Source: Gammaproteobacteria bacterium (GTDB lineage: Bacteria > Pseudomonadota > Gammaproteobacteria > JAADGQ01). From it: a DNA stretch of 64,000 bases. Every line of letters starts with the position of its first letter. Positions within the stretch are counted from its first letter, which is position 1. Both the position numbers and the translations under genes were made by a program. The notes under the pieces were generated by a model, which was not told where the DNA came from, made no database searches, and saw only the letters and a list, made by a program, of their open reading frames with translations. Shown here one piece after another: positions 7,559-17,233 of this stretch. The DNA is taken from contig JAKITI010000002.1 of NCBI GenBank assembly GCA_021648145.1, positions 1 to 64,000 on the forward strand. Direction: 5' to 3'.

Positions 7559-8563
7559 TTATTTTTCAAACAGGGCATCTACAAATTCTGCCGCATTAAA
7601 TTCACGTAAATCATCAATACTTTCACCGATACCAATAAAGCGGATGGGTAAGCCTGTTTTCTTGGCGATTGCAAAAATAATCCCCCCTTTTGCTGTGCCA
7701 TCCAATTTGGTTAAAGTGATTCCAGTCAGCCCGATCGCGCTATTAAATTGCTCAGCTTGTGCAAGTGCGTTTTGGCCTGTTCCAGCATCAATAATCAACA
7801 TGACTTCGTGTGGTGCGGCTGGGTCTATTTTGCCCATGACGCGCTTGATTTTTTTCAACTCCTCCATGAGGTTGGATTGAGTGTGCAGCCGTCCAGCCGT
7901 ATCAGCAATCAGTACATCAATATTGCGTGCCTGGGCTGCTTGTAACCCATCAAATGCGACGGCAGCGGGATCTGTTGCACCCGCAATGACAGGAATATCA
8001 TTGCGTTCCCCCCAAACTTGTAACTGCTCAACGGCCGCCGCACGAAAAGTATCACCTGCGGAGAGCATTACAGAAAGCCCCTGAGCCTGAAAACGTTTTG
8101 CCAGCTTGCCAATTGTGGTGGTTTTTCCTGCACCATTAATGCCGGTCATTAGAATGACAAATGGTTTGCCCGTTTTTGGAATCACGAGGGGTTGGCTGCT
8201 CGGTTCAAGAAGGCTCTGCATGTTTTCACGCAGTGCAATCATGAGCGATTCAGGATCTTTGAGTTGCTTACGAGCCAGCCGTTTTGTGAGTTCATCAATG
8301 ATCGCGCCCGTCGCATCAATGCCAACATCCGCGCTCAGTAATAAATCTTCAATCTCTTCAAATAACTCATCATCAATCGTTTTTTTACCCAGCACTAAAC
8401 TGGAAAGGCTGTCAGTGAGCCCTGAACGTGTGCGGGTTAAGCCACCTTTAAGGCGCGACCATAAACCACTTTTTTCAGGTTTTTCCTGTACAACTTGTAT
8501 TGCTTGTTCAGGGGGAAGTTCGGGTATTTTATCAGTCGATTTATTCTTTATGAAACCAAACAT
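7559..8563 (-). CDS. ftsY: Signal recognition particle receptor FtsY
   Basis: This encodes 334 residues. It is the membrane-associated SRP receptor GTPase that delivers ribosomes making membrane proteins to the translocon. The NG core is complete: G1 GINGAGKTT near residue 140, then DTFRAAAVEQL, DTAGRL, TKLDGTAKGG and the closing FIGIGESIDDLREF. The acidic N-terminal A domain of enteric FtsY is nearly absent; only about 40 residues precede LWSRLKGGLTRTR. It heads the ftsYEX operon. Confidence 0.97.
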   Translation of the reverse strand: MFGFIKNKSTDKIPELPPEQAIQVVQEKPEKSGLWSRLKGGLTRTRSGLTDSLSSLVLGKKTIDDELFEEIEDLLLSADVGIDATGAIIDELTKRLARKQLKDPESLMIALRENMQSLLEPSSQPLVIPKTGKPFVILMTGINGAGKTTTIGKLAKRFQAQGLSVMLSAGDTFRAAAVEQLQVWGERNDIPVIAGATDPAAVAFDGLQAAQARNIDVLIADTAGRLHTQSNLMEELKKIKRVMGKIDPAAPHEVMLIIDAGTGQNALAQAEQFNSAIGLTGITLTKLDGTAKGGIIFAIAKKTGLPIRFIGIGESIDDLREFNAAEFVDALFEK

Positions 8564-8688
8564 ATTTTTTGAGTCTCACTGTGCATTGTTTTATTTAGTC
8601 GGATGTAATTAAATAGGCTCTATCCTATCATTTTATAGATAAATATGGGCAAGAATACGCATCCAATGTAAAAACTGATCTCTTTTTA

Positions 8689-9123
8689 TTAGTCAGGGTA
8701 GAGTATAAAAGATTCGATATCATCAGGGTGAATATCGGCTTCCGAAACAGCCTTGCCTGAAACAGATATTCCAGCTTCATGAACGGATGCTGAGCTCTTT
8801 GAAATGAGAGGGTGCCATGCGGGAAGAGGCTTGCTTTCAAACAGCAAACGATAGGCGCAGCTCTCTGGAAGCCAAGGGTGGTCGGCAATGTTGTTTGCTG
8901 TTAAGGTCAAGCAGTCGGCAACATGTTGGGTGCGTGTTTCATAATGTTTGCAGTGGCACCGCTCTGTATCAAGTAGTTTGCAGGCGACGCGAGTGTAAAA
9001 AACATCCCCTGTTTCATGGTCTTCCAGCTTGTGCAGACAGCATAAGCCACAGCCATCACAAAGTGACTCCCACTCTTCAGTTGAAAGTTCTGTGAGAGCT
9101 TTGCTTTGCCAAAAATTGTTCAT
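8689..9123 (-). CDS. YcgN/UPF0260-family cysteine cluster protein
   Basis: This encodes 144 residues from ATG 9123 (MNNFWQSKAL, matching the family's FWQSK start); an ATG at 9150 in frame is also possible. The signature is LCDGCGLCCLHKL, then CKLLDTERCHCKHY and SCAYRLL, giving a set of conserved cysteines that probably bind metal. The biochemical role of the family is unknown. Its start lies a few bases after the Sel1-repeat gene stop, so the two are probably cotranscribed. Confidence 0.85.
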   Translation of the reverse strand: MNNFWQSKALTELSTEEWESLCDGCGLCCLHKLEDHETGDVFYTRVACKLLDTERCHCKHYETRTQHVADCLTLTANNIADHPWLPESCAYRLLFESKPLPAWHPLISKSSASVHEAGISVSGKAVSEADIHPDDIESFILYPD

Positions 9124-9127
9124 GAAG

Positions 9128-9964
9128 TTAGTGTAATGGTTGTTCGCCATCCTGTACTTTGTAGTGCTTCATCCACCACTCTTCAGCATTTTTGGTGGCT
9201 TCATCAATCTCATTTTGTTTGAGCAGAGCACTCAACTTTATTCTAGGGTCACCTTCTTGTAAGCCTTGATGTTCACTGTCATTCCAGACCGCAGCGATGG
9301 TGTACCACATATAGGCTGTCTTTATATTTTTAGTGACACCCTGCCCATTTTGATAGAGTGCGGCCAGCCTGTTTTGTGCACCAATATGATTATTTTGAGC
9401 GGCCTGTAAATACCAGTGGGCTGCTTTTTCATAGTCTTGGGGCAGGCCTGTTCCTGTTTCAAAAAGGTGAGCTAAGTTGGCTTGGGCATATGTATCTTTT
9501 TGCTGTGCGGCTTTTTGTAACCATTTTGCAGCTTCAGTTGGCTGCGCCTGAACTCCGAGCCCTTCTTTGTATATATATCCTAATTTGCTTTGTGCAATCG
9601 CATAGCCTGTTTGAGCTGCTTTTTTATACAAGTCAAGGCTTGACTTCATATTTTTAGTCACACCAATGCCTTGACTGTACATATGGGCGAGGGCTGTTTG
9701 TGCTCGGGCATCGCCCTGATCTGCGGATACACTGAGTAGTTGCAATGCACGTTTTGGATCGGCCTTGATAAAATCACCAAACAGATATTGAATTCCAAGT
9801 TCGGTATGGGCATGTTGGTTGCCTGCTTTCACTTGCCTTTCCAGTGTTTGTATTAATTTTTGTCGATCCGCTGTAACGGGGTCTGCATCGGGTGGTGGCG
9901 CTGCAAATGTATATTGCCCTGCAATCAATAGTGCTGTCAGGGCGAGTGTCCGTTTAAATTTCAT
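9128..9964 (-). CDS. Secreted Sel1-repeat (TPR-like) protein
   Basis: This encodes 278 residues. The signal peptide is MKFKRTLALTALLIAGQYTFA, cut before APPPD. About five Sel1 repeats follow, seen as AQTALAHMYSQGIGVTKN, AQSKLGYIYKEGLGV, AQANLAHLFETGTGLPQD and AQNRLAALYQNGQGVTKN. Such repeats form helical solenoids that bind partner proteins, often in the periplasm. No partner can be named. The C-terminal part (WYTIAAVWNDSEHQGLQEGDPRIKL) is non-repetitive. Confidence 0.85.
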   Translation of the reverse strand: MKFKRTLALTALLIAGQYTFAAPPPDADPVTADRQKLIQTLERQVKAGNQHAHTELGIQYLFGDFIKADPKRALQLLSVSADQGDARAQTALAHMYSQGIGVTKNMKSSLDLYKKAAQTGYAIAQSKLGYIYKEGLGVQAQPTEAAKWLQKAAQQKDTYAQANLAHLFETGTGLPQDYEKAAHWYLQAAQNNHIGAQNRLAALYQNGQGVTKNIKTAYMWYTIAAVWNDSEHQGLQEGDPRIKLSALLKQNEIDEATKNAEEWWMKHYKVQDGEQPLH

Positions 9965-9983
9965 GCGGTATCCTTTTGTATTC

Positions 9984-12638
9984 TTAAGGTGATATATTCA
10001 GGCTTTTACTGGCGATTTCATAAACATCTTTGGAAAGGTTATCGGTCTTGATTACTCTTTCTAATTCTATTTTCATCAAAGCTTGGCGGTTTTTATCGTA
10101 TCGATGCCAGCGAGTCAATGCCCCCAGCAGTCGTGCCGCAATTTGAGGATTGATGTTATTCAATTCAATCACTTTATCGGCAAGGAATTGGTAGCCTTGG
10201 CCGTCAGCACGATGAAAGTGAATTGGGTTGCTATTGCAAAATGCGCTGATCAATGATCGAACTCTGTTAGGGTTTTTGATGTCGAATGCTGCATGGGTCA
10301 TTAAGCGTAGAATATTATTAAAAGTATTTTTCAGGCTTGAAACGGCTTGAAGTGTGAACCATTTATCCAGTACGAGTGCTTCATTACGCCATTTGATAAA
10401 AAATGTATTGAGTGCAATTTTTCGTTCTGGGCAGTCACGCTGAGTAAGCGCACTGAGTGCGGCAATCGCATCAGTCATGTTTTTTGCCTGAGAAAATTGC
10501 TGACAACAAAGTTTGATGATTTTTTTGTCACCTGACTGCATTAAATAATCAAGAGCACAATTTTTGATTTTTCGCTGAGAAATGGCTTGTGTGTCGTTTT
10601 TATAGGAGCCGTCGTCACTGTTGTTTTGATAGATGGAAAGCAGTGTATCTTTCAGCTCACGAGCCAATGTCTGCTTTAAAAACTGACGGCAGTGATGAAT
10701 TGCATCGACATCAATGGTGGCCATCTGCTCGCCCAGATAGGTTTCTGAGGGCAGTGTGATGATCTCAGTAATGAGTGCTTTATCAAGAGTCTCATTATTG
10801 ATTGTTTTGGCAATGGCATCAATCAAGCCTTCAGGCAGTGTGAGCGCTTGACTACTATTATATTGTTCGATCAGATTTAAAATTGTTTTGGTAAAAAGCT
10901 GTTGGCCAGCCTCCCAGCGATTGAAGGTGTCTTGGTCATGTGTCAGCAAAAATATGAGATCTTCATCGCTTAAGTTGCTATTGAGTTTGACAGGAGCGGA
11001 GAATCCTCGGAGTAGTGATGGGGTGGGGTGCTCTGGAATATTTATAAAGTGAAACTGATTTTCATGGTCATGCAGCTCTAATAATCGAGTCGTTTGGGGT
11101 GATGTTTTATTATCATTATCACTTTCTAGTTGAAGGGGTAAGTCATTGCCATCTTTGTCCAGTAAACCGACAGCAACGGGAATATGTAAAGGGGGTTTAT
11201 TGTTTTGACCGGGGGTGTCAGGGCAAGATTGTTTGATGTTTAACGTAAACTTCTGCGCGGTAGCATCATAGTCGCTTGTTATATCGAGCTGTGGTGTGCC
11301 GGAAATTTCATACCACCGCTTAAAATGCTCAAGATCAATGCTGCTGGCATCTTCCATTGCTGTTACAAAATTTTCTATCGTCACAGCCTGGCCATCGTGG
11401 CGTTCAAAGTAGAGGTCAATTCCTTGGCGAAATTTTTGTTTGCCCAGCAGTGTGTGCATCATGCGAATCAACTCAGAGCCTTTTTCATAGATGGTCATCG
11501 TATAAAAATTACTGATCTCTATGTATGAGCTGGGGCGTACTGGGTGTGCCATTGGTCCGGCATCTTCAGTAAATTGCCATAAACGTAACATCCGTACATC
11601 GTTGATGCGCTTGACAGCTCGGCAGCCCATGTCAGCAGAGAATTGCTGGTCACGAAAAACAGTTAGGCCTTCTTTAAGGCTGAGCTGAAACCAGTCACGA
11701 CAGGTGACTCGATTACCTGTCCAGTTGTGAAAATATTCATGTGCAATGACCGCTTCAATGCGTTCATAATCGTTATCAGTGGCAGTTTCGGGTTTGGCTA
11801 AAATGCATTTGGTATTAAATATATTGAGTCCTTTATTTTCCATTGCACCCATATTGAAGTGACCCACGGCGACAATCATGTAGATATCAAGATCGTATTC
11901 AAGACCAAAAGTTTCTTCATCCCATTTCATCGAATTTTTTAATGATTGCATGGCGTGATCGCACTTGTCGGCATCGTGCGCTTCAACAAAAATATGCAGA
12001 TCAATCACTCGGCCTGAGCAAGTGGTGAATTGGTCTTCGATCTTGACGAGGTCACCTGCGACCATCGCAAATAGATAGCAGGGTTTTGGAAATGGGTCAT
12101 GCCATGTTGCCCAGTGACGACCATTTTCTAATTCACCATGATCTGTTTTGTTGCCATTTGATAGCAGAACGGGGTAGCGCTTTTTATCTGCCACAATGGT
12201 TGTTGTATAAACCGCCATGACATCGGGACGATCCAGGAAGTAAGTGATTTTACGGAAACCCTCAGCTTCACATTGGGTGCAAAACATACCGTTTGATTTA
12301 TATAGGCCTTCAAGGGATGTGTTGTTTTGAGGCTGAATTGAGGTCTCTATTTCAAGGGTGAATGTATCCGGTAGCTGTGTAATGGTTAGCTGCCCGTTAT
12401 CTATTTGGTATCTATTTGATTCTAAGGGTTGATCATCTAATATGATGCGACATAACTCCATCGTCTGACCCATGAGTTGTAGTGACCGTTGATGTTCGCC
12501 ATTACGCGTTAGAGTGAGTTTGGATGTCACTCTTGTGGAATGTTCTTTGAGATCAAAATGAAGGTGAACTGAATGAATGAGGTAGTCAGGTTGCTTATAG
12601 TCTTTGAGGTAAGTGGTGTGGGGTTTTCTATTCGTCAT
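9984..12638 (-). CDS. pepN: Aminopeptidase N (M1 metallopeptidase)
   Basis: This encodes 884 residues, close to the usual bacterial PepN length. It removes N-terminal residues from peptides in the cytoplasm. The substrate-binding GAMEN motif is at 264-268. The zinc site is HEYFH (His300, Glu301, His304) with the third ligand Glu323 in SLKEGLTVF. The C-terminal DUF3458-type domains extend to the end. No truncation is visible. It is transcribed toward the Sel1 gene, 19 bases away, and divergently from the M23 peptidase. Confidence 0.97.
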   Translation of the reverse strand: MTNRKPHTTYLKDYKQPDYLIHSVHLHFDLKEHSTRVTSKLTLTRNGEHQRSLQLMGQTMELCRIILDDQPLESNRYQIDNGQLTITQLPDTFTLEIETSIQPQNNTSLEGLYKSNGMFCTQCEAEGFRKITYFLDRPDVMAVYTTTIVADKKRYPVLLSNGNKTDHGELENGRHWATWHDPFPKPCYLFAMVAGDLVKIEDQFTTCSGRVIDLHIFVEAHDADKCDHAMQSLKNSMKWDEETFGLEYDLDIYMIVAVGHFNMGAMENKGLNIFNTKCILAKPETATDNDYERIEAVIAHEYFHNWTGNRVTCRDWFQLSLKEGLTVFRDQQFSADMGCRAVKRINDVRMLRLWQFTEDAGPMAHPVRPSSYIEISNFYTMTIYEKGSELIRMMHTLLGKQKFRQGIDLYFERHDGQAVTIENFVTAMEDASSIDLEHFKRWYEISGTPQLDITSDYDATAQKFTLNIKQSCPDTPGQNNKPPLHIPVAVGLLDKDGNDLPLQLESDNDNKTSPQTTRLLELHDHENQFHFINIPEHPTPSLLRGFSAPVKLNSNLSDEDLIFLLTHDQDTFNRWEAGQQLFTKTILNLIEQYNSSQALTLPEGLIDAIAKTINNETLDKALITEIITLPSETYLGEQMATIDVDAIHHCRQFLKQTLARELKDTLLSIYQNNSDDGSYKNDTQAISQRKIKNCALDYLMQSGDKKIIKLCCQQFSQAKNMTDAIAALSALTQRDCPERKIALNTFFIKWRNEALVLDKWFTLQAVSSLKNTFNNILRLMTHAAFDIKNPNRVRSLISAFCNSNPIHFHRADGQGYQFLADKVIELNNINPQIAARLLGALTRWHRYDKNRQALMKIELERVIKTDNLSKDVYEIASKSLNISP

Positions 12639-12866
12639 TCTTTATCCCTTGATCGTCATCAACTTTTGGTTACTCTATCAGTTTTAATCTGTAATGGTCG
12701 AAAATAGTTATTGTATAAAAATAAACTTTAATGTGACATTGCCCATGATTTTTATCCTGTTTTAGAGTAGAGTTATGCAACGGGGCTCCGCAGGGTGTTT
12801 GATAGCGGTCGGTAGATCTAGTATCTGTCGGTCAAGCAATTGAGTTCAAAGTATAATAATAAGCAT

Positions 12867-13781
12867 ATGAAAGATAGATTAACAATAACCATTACAGACG
12901 TTAATGGGTCTAAACACTACACTACGCATAAAATTGCTCAAAAGCTGGCTTTATACTTGGCTTCATTTCTTTTTGTCGTGATTGCGATTGGCATAACGAT
13001 GATTTTGGTTTTGCAGAGTGAAGTGTCTGCTATGGAAGATAAAAAAGTTGAAATTCAGCAGGAAGTTGCACAGTTATTGAATGAAAATACAGGTCTGAAG
13101 CTTAATGTTGCTGATAAAGCTGAAGAGCTGGATGTGTTGAGTTTGAAGTTGGACGATATTGAAGAGATGGTTGGGCTCAAGTATCAAGGGCATCTTGATG
13201 TTGCAAGCCGTATTGAATTGGCTAGCCTGACATCTGCGGAAAAAGCGGTTGTATTTCAAAATATACCGAGTGGTTCTCCTTTGGGTGAGACGATCGTCAC
13301 GAGCCATTTTGGTAAAAGAATTCACCCTCTTTCAGGTGTCGAAGAGAAGCACGGTGGTGTTGATTTACGCGCAAAAATGAATACGGAAGTTTTTTCAACA
13401 GCTGATGGGGTGGTGGAATACGCTGCGCCTCATAAACAGAGTGGTTATGGAAAGCTACTTATTATTAGCCATAATTATGGGTTTAAGACATTTTATGGGC
13501 ATTTGAACGGATTCGAAGTTAAGCAGGGTGATTTCATTCAAAAAGGTGATTTGGTTGCACTGAGTGGGAATAGCGGGAAAAGCAGTGCTCCTCACCTTCA
13601 TTATGAAATTAGGTATATTCAAAGGCGAGCTGATCCCATGAGCTTTATTCAATGGGATATGCAATCTTATGAATCCATTTTTTCCAAGGAGAAGTACATA
13701 AAATGGCCATCTTTAGTTCAAGCAATCACACGACCAATGTTTCAGTTGCCGCAACAGTTATTGCAAACGGCACAAAAATAA
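12867..13781 (+). CDS. Membrane-anchored M23 (LytM-type) peptidase
   Basis: This encodes 304 residues from ATG 12867 (MKDRLTITITDVNG); a TTG at 12840 in frame is possible. One membrane segment, LALYLASFLFVVIAIGITMI, is followed by a coiled coil (about 60-110) and a LytM domain. Zinc ligands are His162 and Asp166 (HGGVDL) and the HLH pair at His243/His245 (APHLHYEIRY), so the peptidase site looks active on peptidoglycan cross-links. The last 79 bases overlap the bactofilin gene in another frame. M23 peptidase and bactofilin neighbours usually act together in cell-shape control. Confidence 0.92.
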   Translation: MKDRLTITITDVNGSKHYTTHKIAQKLALYLASFLFVVIAIGITMILVLQSEVSAMEDKKVEIQQEVAQLLNENTGLKLNVADKAEELDVLSLKLDDIEEMVGLKYQGHLDVASRIELASLTSAEKAVVFQNIPSGSPLGETIVTSHFGKRIHPLSGVEEKHGGVDLRAKMNTEVFSTADGVVEYAAPHKQSGYGKLLIISHNYGFKTFYGHLNGFEVKQGDFIQKGDLVALSGNSGKSSAPHLHYEIRYIQRRADPMSFIQWDMQSYESIFSKEKYIKWPSLVQAITRPMFQLPQQLLQTAQK

Positions 13782-14134
13782 AAGGTGAGATCAATATTGA
13801 GTGCAACCTTCATTTAGATGGGGAGTTTGACGGGACTGTTCGATCAAACGGTGTCATTACGATTGGCAAGGATGGTGTTGCAGCGGGAGAATTTCATGCG
13901 AATTCGATTATCGTCAGTGGGCAATTAAATGGAACATTAACAGCCGAGACTGTAGAGATACTCGCTTCAGGAAAGGTGGCTGCTAAAGTCGTTGCCAAAG
14001 ACTTTACGATTGAAAAAGGTGGGATCTTCGAAGGAGAAGCACTGATAAAGTCTGATGAAGTATCACTAAGGGAAAATCTAGCCAAATTAAAAGATAGTTC
14101 AGTGGTCGCGGAGAAAAAGCTAAAAGCGATTTAG
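13703..14134 (+). CDS. Bactofilin (polymer-forming cytoskeletal protein)
   Basis: This encodes 143 residues. The core shows the right-handed beta-helix pattern of bactofilins with regular glycines: ATVIANGTKIKGEINIECNL, LDGEFDGTVRSNGVITIG, AAGEFHANSIIVSGQLNG, TLTAETVEILASGKVAA. It forms membrane-associated filaments that place cell-wall enzymes. AAGGAG lies eight to ten bases before the ATG, inside the M23 coding frame, which supports this start despite the 79-base overlap. Confidence 0.93.
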   Translation: MAIFSSSNHTTNVSVAATVIANGTKIKGEINIECNLHLDGEFDGTVRSNGVITIGKDGVAAGEFHANSIIVSGQLNGTLTAETVEILASGKVAAKVVAKDFTIEKGGIFEGEALIKSDEVSLRENLAKLKDSSVVAEKKLKAI

Positions 14135-14164
14135 GCACGCACACGAAATATTCTGAGCAGTTTT

Positions 14165-14737
14165 TTAACTCAGTGATCTTCCAATATCAGAGATGGGTGC
14201 CACTAAGAGCATTTTAAGTAGTTGCAGAAAAATAATGGCTACAATCGGTGAAAGGTCCAGACCTGATATTGGCGGAATGATGCGACGCGCTCGCCCCATA
14301 ATAGGCTCTGTCAAGCTGTAGAGCAGACCTGTTATCGGGTTGTTTGTTTGTGGGCTGACCCAGCTCAGAACAACCTGTATTAAAATGGCAAATAGAAAAA
14401 TATTGATGGTCAGCGATAGTAAATCGGCAAAAGCCATAATAGATAGGCCAGTGATCGCTGGAATTACGCCGTGCCCTAGTGTGCTTGTCAGTGCTATTTC
14501 AGCGATTGTGAGCAGATAAGCTAAAACAACAGCGGCCATATCAACCCCTAGAAACCCAGGTACTATGCGCCTTAATGGCAACAGCGGTGGATTGGTTGCT
14601 TTGACCAAAAACTGTGAAAATGGGTTGTAAAAATCAGCGCGTACGCATTGAAGCAGAAAGCGTAGCATGATGATTAGAATATAAAGCCCGAATAGGGTGT
14701 GAATTAAAAAAACACCTGAGTTTGAAAGGTATTCCAC
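14165..14737 (-). CDS. yggT: YggT-family membrane protein
   Basis: This encodes 190 residues with two copies of the YGGT unit. Each has a membrane segment, then NPFSQFLVKATNPPLLPLRRIVP in the first copy and NPITGLLYSLTEPIMGRARRIIPP in the second, then another segment. The role is not established; homologues are linked to osmotic or cell-division functions. It starts six bases after proC, in the common yggS-proC-yggT order. Confidence 0.92.
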   Translation of the reverse strand: MEYLSNSGVFLIHTLFGLYILIIMLRFLLQCVRADFYNPFSQFLVKATNPPLLPLRRIVPGFLGVDMAAVVLAYLLTIAEIALTSTLGHGVIPAITGLSIMAFADLLSLTINIFLFAILIQVVLSWVSPQTNNPITGLLYSLTEPIMGRARRIIPPISGLDLSPIVAIIFLQLLKMLLVAPISDIGRSLS

Positions 14738-14742
14738 TGAAT

Positions 14743-15570
14743 TTAATCTCCTAGTATTTTTGCGAGCTCAATGGATCGTGTGTGGGCTGCTTTAAGAGCG
14801 TTATCAAACACGGCAAAAATTTCTCCGTCAATTAATGTATTTATTGCTTGCTCTGTTGTGCCGCCTGGTGAGGTGACATGTGCACGTAATGTTTCACAGT
14901 TTTCGTCACTTTCCAGTGCCATTTTTGCTGCACCGAATGCTGTCTGTAGCGTGAGTAAGCGTGCTGTTTCCTGAGTTAATCCAAGGTTGACTCCTGATTT
15001 TTCTATGGCTTCCATGATAAGAAAAAAATAAGCAGGGCCACTGCCGGATACTGCAGTGACTGCATTCATCTGCTCTTCATTGTCAACCCATAAAGTCAAG
15101 CCGACGGCACGCATAATTGATTCCGCCTGGTTGCGTTGCTCTGTCGAAGTATGGGTGTTGGCGTAAAGTGCTGTCGCACCACTTTGAACGAATGCTGGCG
15201 TGTTGGGCATCGCTCTGACGATTGGGTGGTGATTGCCAAGCCATTTGTTTATATCAGCTTCTTTAATGCCAGCAGCAATTGATACAATAAGTGCTTTTGA
15301 TGTGCTTAGAGTTTTTTCAAGCGTTTGTGCAGCAGATTTGAATATCTGTGGTTTTACAGCAAATACAACAATATCAGCGTGCTGGGCGGCGGTTTCATTT
15401 GAGTTTGTGGTGTTGATTCCTGGGAAGTTGACATGAAGCGCAGCAATCCGCTCATTATCCGGATCTGAAACATATATTTTTTTTGGAGAGTAGCCATCGC
15501 TAAGTAAGCCACCAATCAGGCTGCAAGCCATGTTGCCGCCGCCAATAAATGTAATTTTTATATTTTTCAT
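14743..15570 (-). CDS. proC: Pyrroline-5-carboxylate reductase
   Basis: This encodes 275 residues. It reduces 1-pyrroline-5-carboxylate to proline with NAD(P)H, the last step of proline synthesis. The N-terminal dinucleotide fold is ITFIGGGNMACSLIGGL, followed by VFAVKPQ. The C-terminal signature AVSGSGPAYFFLIMEAIEKSGV and VTSPGGTTEQAI are complete. A 220-base gap without a gene (15571-15790) separates it from yggS. Confidence 0.97.
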   Translation of the reverse strand: MKNIKITFIGGGNMACSLIGGLLSDGYSPKKIYVSDPDNERIAALHVNFPGINTTNSNETAAQHADIVVFAVKPQIFKSAAQTLEKTLSTSKALIVSIAAGIKEADINKWLGNHHPIVRAMPNTPAFVQSGATALYANTHTSTEQRNQAESIMRAVGLTLWVDNEEQMNAVTAVSGSGPAYFFLIMEAIEKSGVNLGLTQETARLLTLQTAFGAAKMALESDENCETLRAHVTSPGGTTEQAINTLIDGEIFAVFDNALKAAHTRSIELAKILGD

Positions 15571-15790
15571 AAGCTAAGGGTTGTGAGTTTTATGTATTCA
15601 AGATAGGCCTGTTTTTGTACCTTTCTCATGCGTTGTTCAAGAGGGTGGTATAGCATGGCGATGTGTCGTCTGTTTGAACGCGCTTGCCCCCAAGGGCATG
15701 CCATAATCATGTGACAATTTTGGATGTTATTGCATTCTTGATCTTAAAGATACAAGTTTGTTGCAGTGAGTGCTATTAATTTTTTTGTTT

Positions 15791-16474
15791 TTAATCTCGA
15801 CGGCCAAACAGGGCTGTACCAATACGAACAATTGTTGCGCCCTCTGCGATTGCGGCTTCAAAATTTCCAGACATGCCCATTGAGAGCGTGTCGAGTAAAT
15901 AGCCGTTTTTAATGAGCGTCTGTTGCAAGCTTTTTAGTTGGCGAAAAGATTTGCGTTGATTCTCTCTATTTTTTGTGGCCTCTGGGATAGCCATTAAACC
16001 ACGCAACCGTATGTTTGGCATGAGTGATAATGCTTCGACCATTGGAAATAACTCTTCAGGGTGTATGCCGGACTTGCTTTTTTCATGGCTCATATTAATC
16101 TGTAAACAGATATTGAGAGGTTTTAACTCTGTAGGGCGCTGATCATTAAGGCGTTGTGCGATTTTAATGCGATCAACACTGTGCACCCAGGAAAAATGAG
16201 TCGCAATGGCTCGGGTTTTATTTGATTGGATCGGGCCAGTGAAGTGCCATTCGATATCGTAATTTGCAAGTGCTCGAATCTTCGGTAAGGCATCTTGCAA
16301 ATAGCTCTCACCAAAGAGGCGCTGCCCCGCATTAAATGCTGTCAATACTGCGCTGGTGGGCTTGGTTTTACTTATGGCGAGTAAAGAAACCGAGCCAAGA
16401 GGGCGGTTGTAGCGCTTTTCTGCGACATTAATGCGTTGTCTGACCTGATTTAGGCGAGCTGTAATCGTATTCAT
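15791..16474 (-). CDS. yggS: PLP homeostasis protein YggS
   Basis: This encodes 227 residues, the usual length. It is a single-domain alanine-racemase-fold protein that binds pyridoxal phosphate. The PLP lysine lies in LLAISKTKP near residue 36. GESYLQDALPKI, WHFTGPIQSNKTR, SGIHPEEL and LSMGMSGNFEAAIAEGATIVRIGTALFG are the family signatures. It is divergent from ccmA with about 140 bases between start codons. Confidence 0.95.
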   Translation of the reverse strand: MNTITARLNQVRQRINVAEKRYNRPLGSVSLLAISKTKPTSAVLTAFNAGQRLFGESYLQDALPKIRALANYDIEWHFTGPIQSNKTRAIATHFSWVHSVDRIKIAQRLNDQRPTELKPLNICLQINMSHEKSKSGIHPEELFPMVEALSLMPNIRLRGLMAIPEATKNRENQRKSFRQLKSLQQTLIKNGYLLDTLSMGMSGNFEAAIAEGATIVRIGTALFGRRD

Positions 16475-16612
16475 AGATTAGCTTGTTTATATCATTCGTT
16501 GCTTTTTTTGTCGATCATAATTGTTCAAGTTATTTCGTGCGTGGTTCCATGGGCGCAAATTGTCCGCGTGATGTATAATTACGCCAAATTGAATTTGGGA
16601 TGTGTGGTTTTA

Positions 16613-17230
16613 ATGTTGAAAGTGACTGGGCTGGAGTGTGTTCGTGGTGACCGTCAGCTGTTTTCATCGCTCGATTTTTCTTTGGAAGCTGGCGAGCTAT
16701 TGCATGTTCATGGGCATAATGGCAGTGGTAAAACAACGTTGCTGCGTACACTTTGTGGTTTGTTAACCCCTTCTCAAGGTGAAATACTTTGGGGTGAAAA
16801 GAGCATTCACTCTCTTGGTGATGAATATCGTAAGGACGTGGCCTATTTTGGCCATAATAATGGCATTAAAGATGATTTGACGGGTGTTGAAAACCTGCAT
16901 GTGTTATCCATTATGGACGGTGTAGACTCCGATAAAAACCGAGAGTGGGGCGCACTTAAAGAGATGGGTTTGTCGGGCTATGAAGATCTGCCGACCGGAA
17001 TGCTCTCCCAAGGGCAAAAAAAACGCGTTGCACTTGCACGCCTACTACTCAGCAAATCTCTACTATGGATATTGGACGAACCTTTTACCGCTTTGGATAA
17101 GGCGGCTGTTGATCACTTGCAAGGAGTGATTAGCTCACATTTGGGGAGTGGCGGTCTGGTGGTTTTGACGACGCATCAAGATGTTCGGCTTACTTCCGGC
17201 CAAACTCGTCAACTTCAGCTGGGGTCATAA
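16613..17230 (+). CDS. ccmA: Heme exporter ATP-binding protein CcmA
   Basis: This encodes 205 residues from ATG 16613, which fits the family N-terminus MLKVTGLECVRGDR; a longer frame to 16499 has no CcmA-like sequence. It is the ATPase of the CcmAB complex that releases holo-CcmE during cytochrome c maturation. Walker A is GHNGSGKTT (34-42), the signature is LSQGQKKR and Walker B is LWILDEPFTALD. It is the first gene of the ccm operon and lies three bases before ccmB. Confidence 0.95.
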   Translation: MLKVTGLECVRGDRQLFSSLDFSLEAGELLHVHGHNGSGKTTLLRTLCGLLTPSQGEILWGEKSIHSLGDEYRKDVAYFGHNNGIKDDLTGVENLHVLSIMDGVDSDKNREWGALKEMGLSGYEDLPTGMLSQGQKKRVALARLLLSKSLLWILDEPFTALDKAAVDHLQGVISSHLGSGGLVVLTTHQDVRLTSGQTRQLQLGS

Positions 17231-17233
17231 CAG

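Noticed and set aside
8106-8612. 168-residue open frame opposite ftsY
   Set aside because: It is fully antisense to a strongly conserved gene and shows no recognisable protein pattern; a codon-structure shadow.
16574-16579. TATAAT before ccmA as a promoter
   Set aside because: The -10 match is perfect, but no acceptable -35 box lies 16-18 bases upstream; not listed as a feature.
16499-16612. Upstream extension of ccmA
   Set aside because: The added residues have no CcmA homology by eye and lie in the intergenic region to yggS; ATG 16613 matches the family N-terminus.
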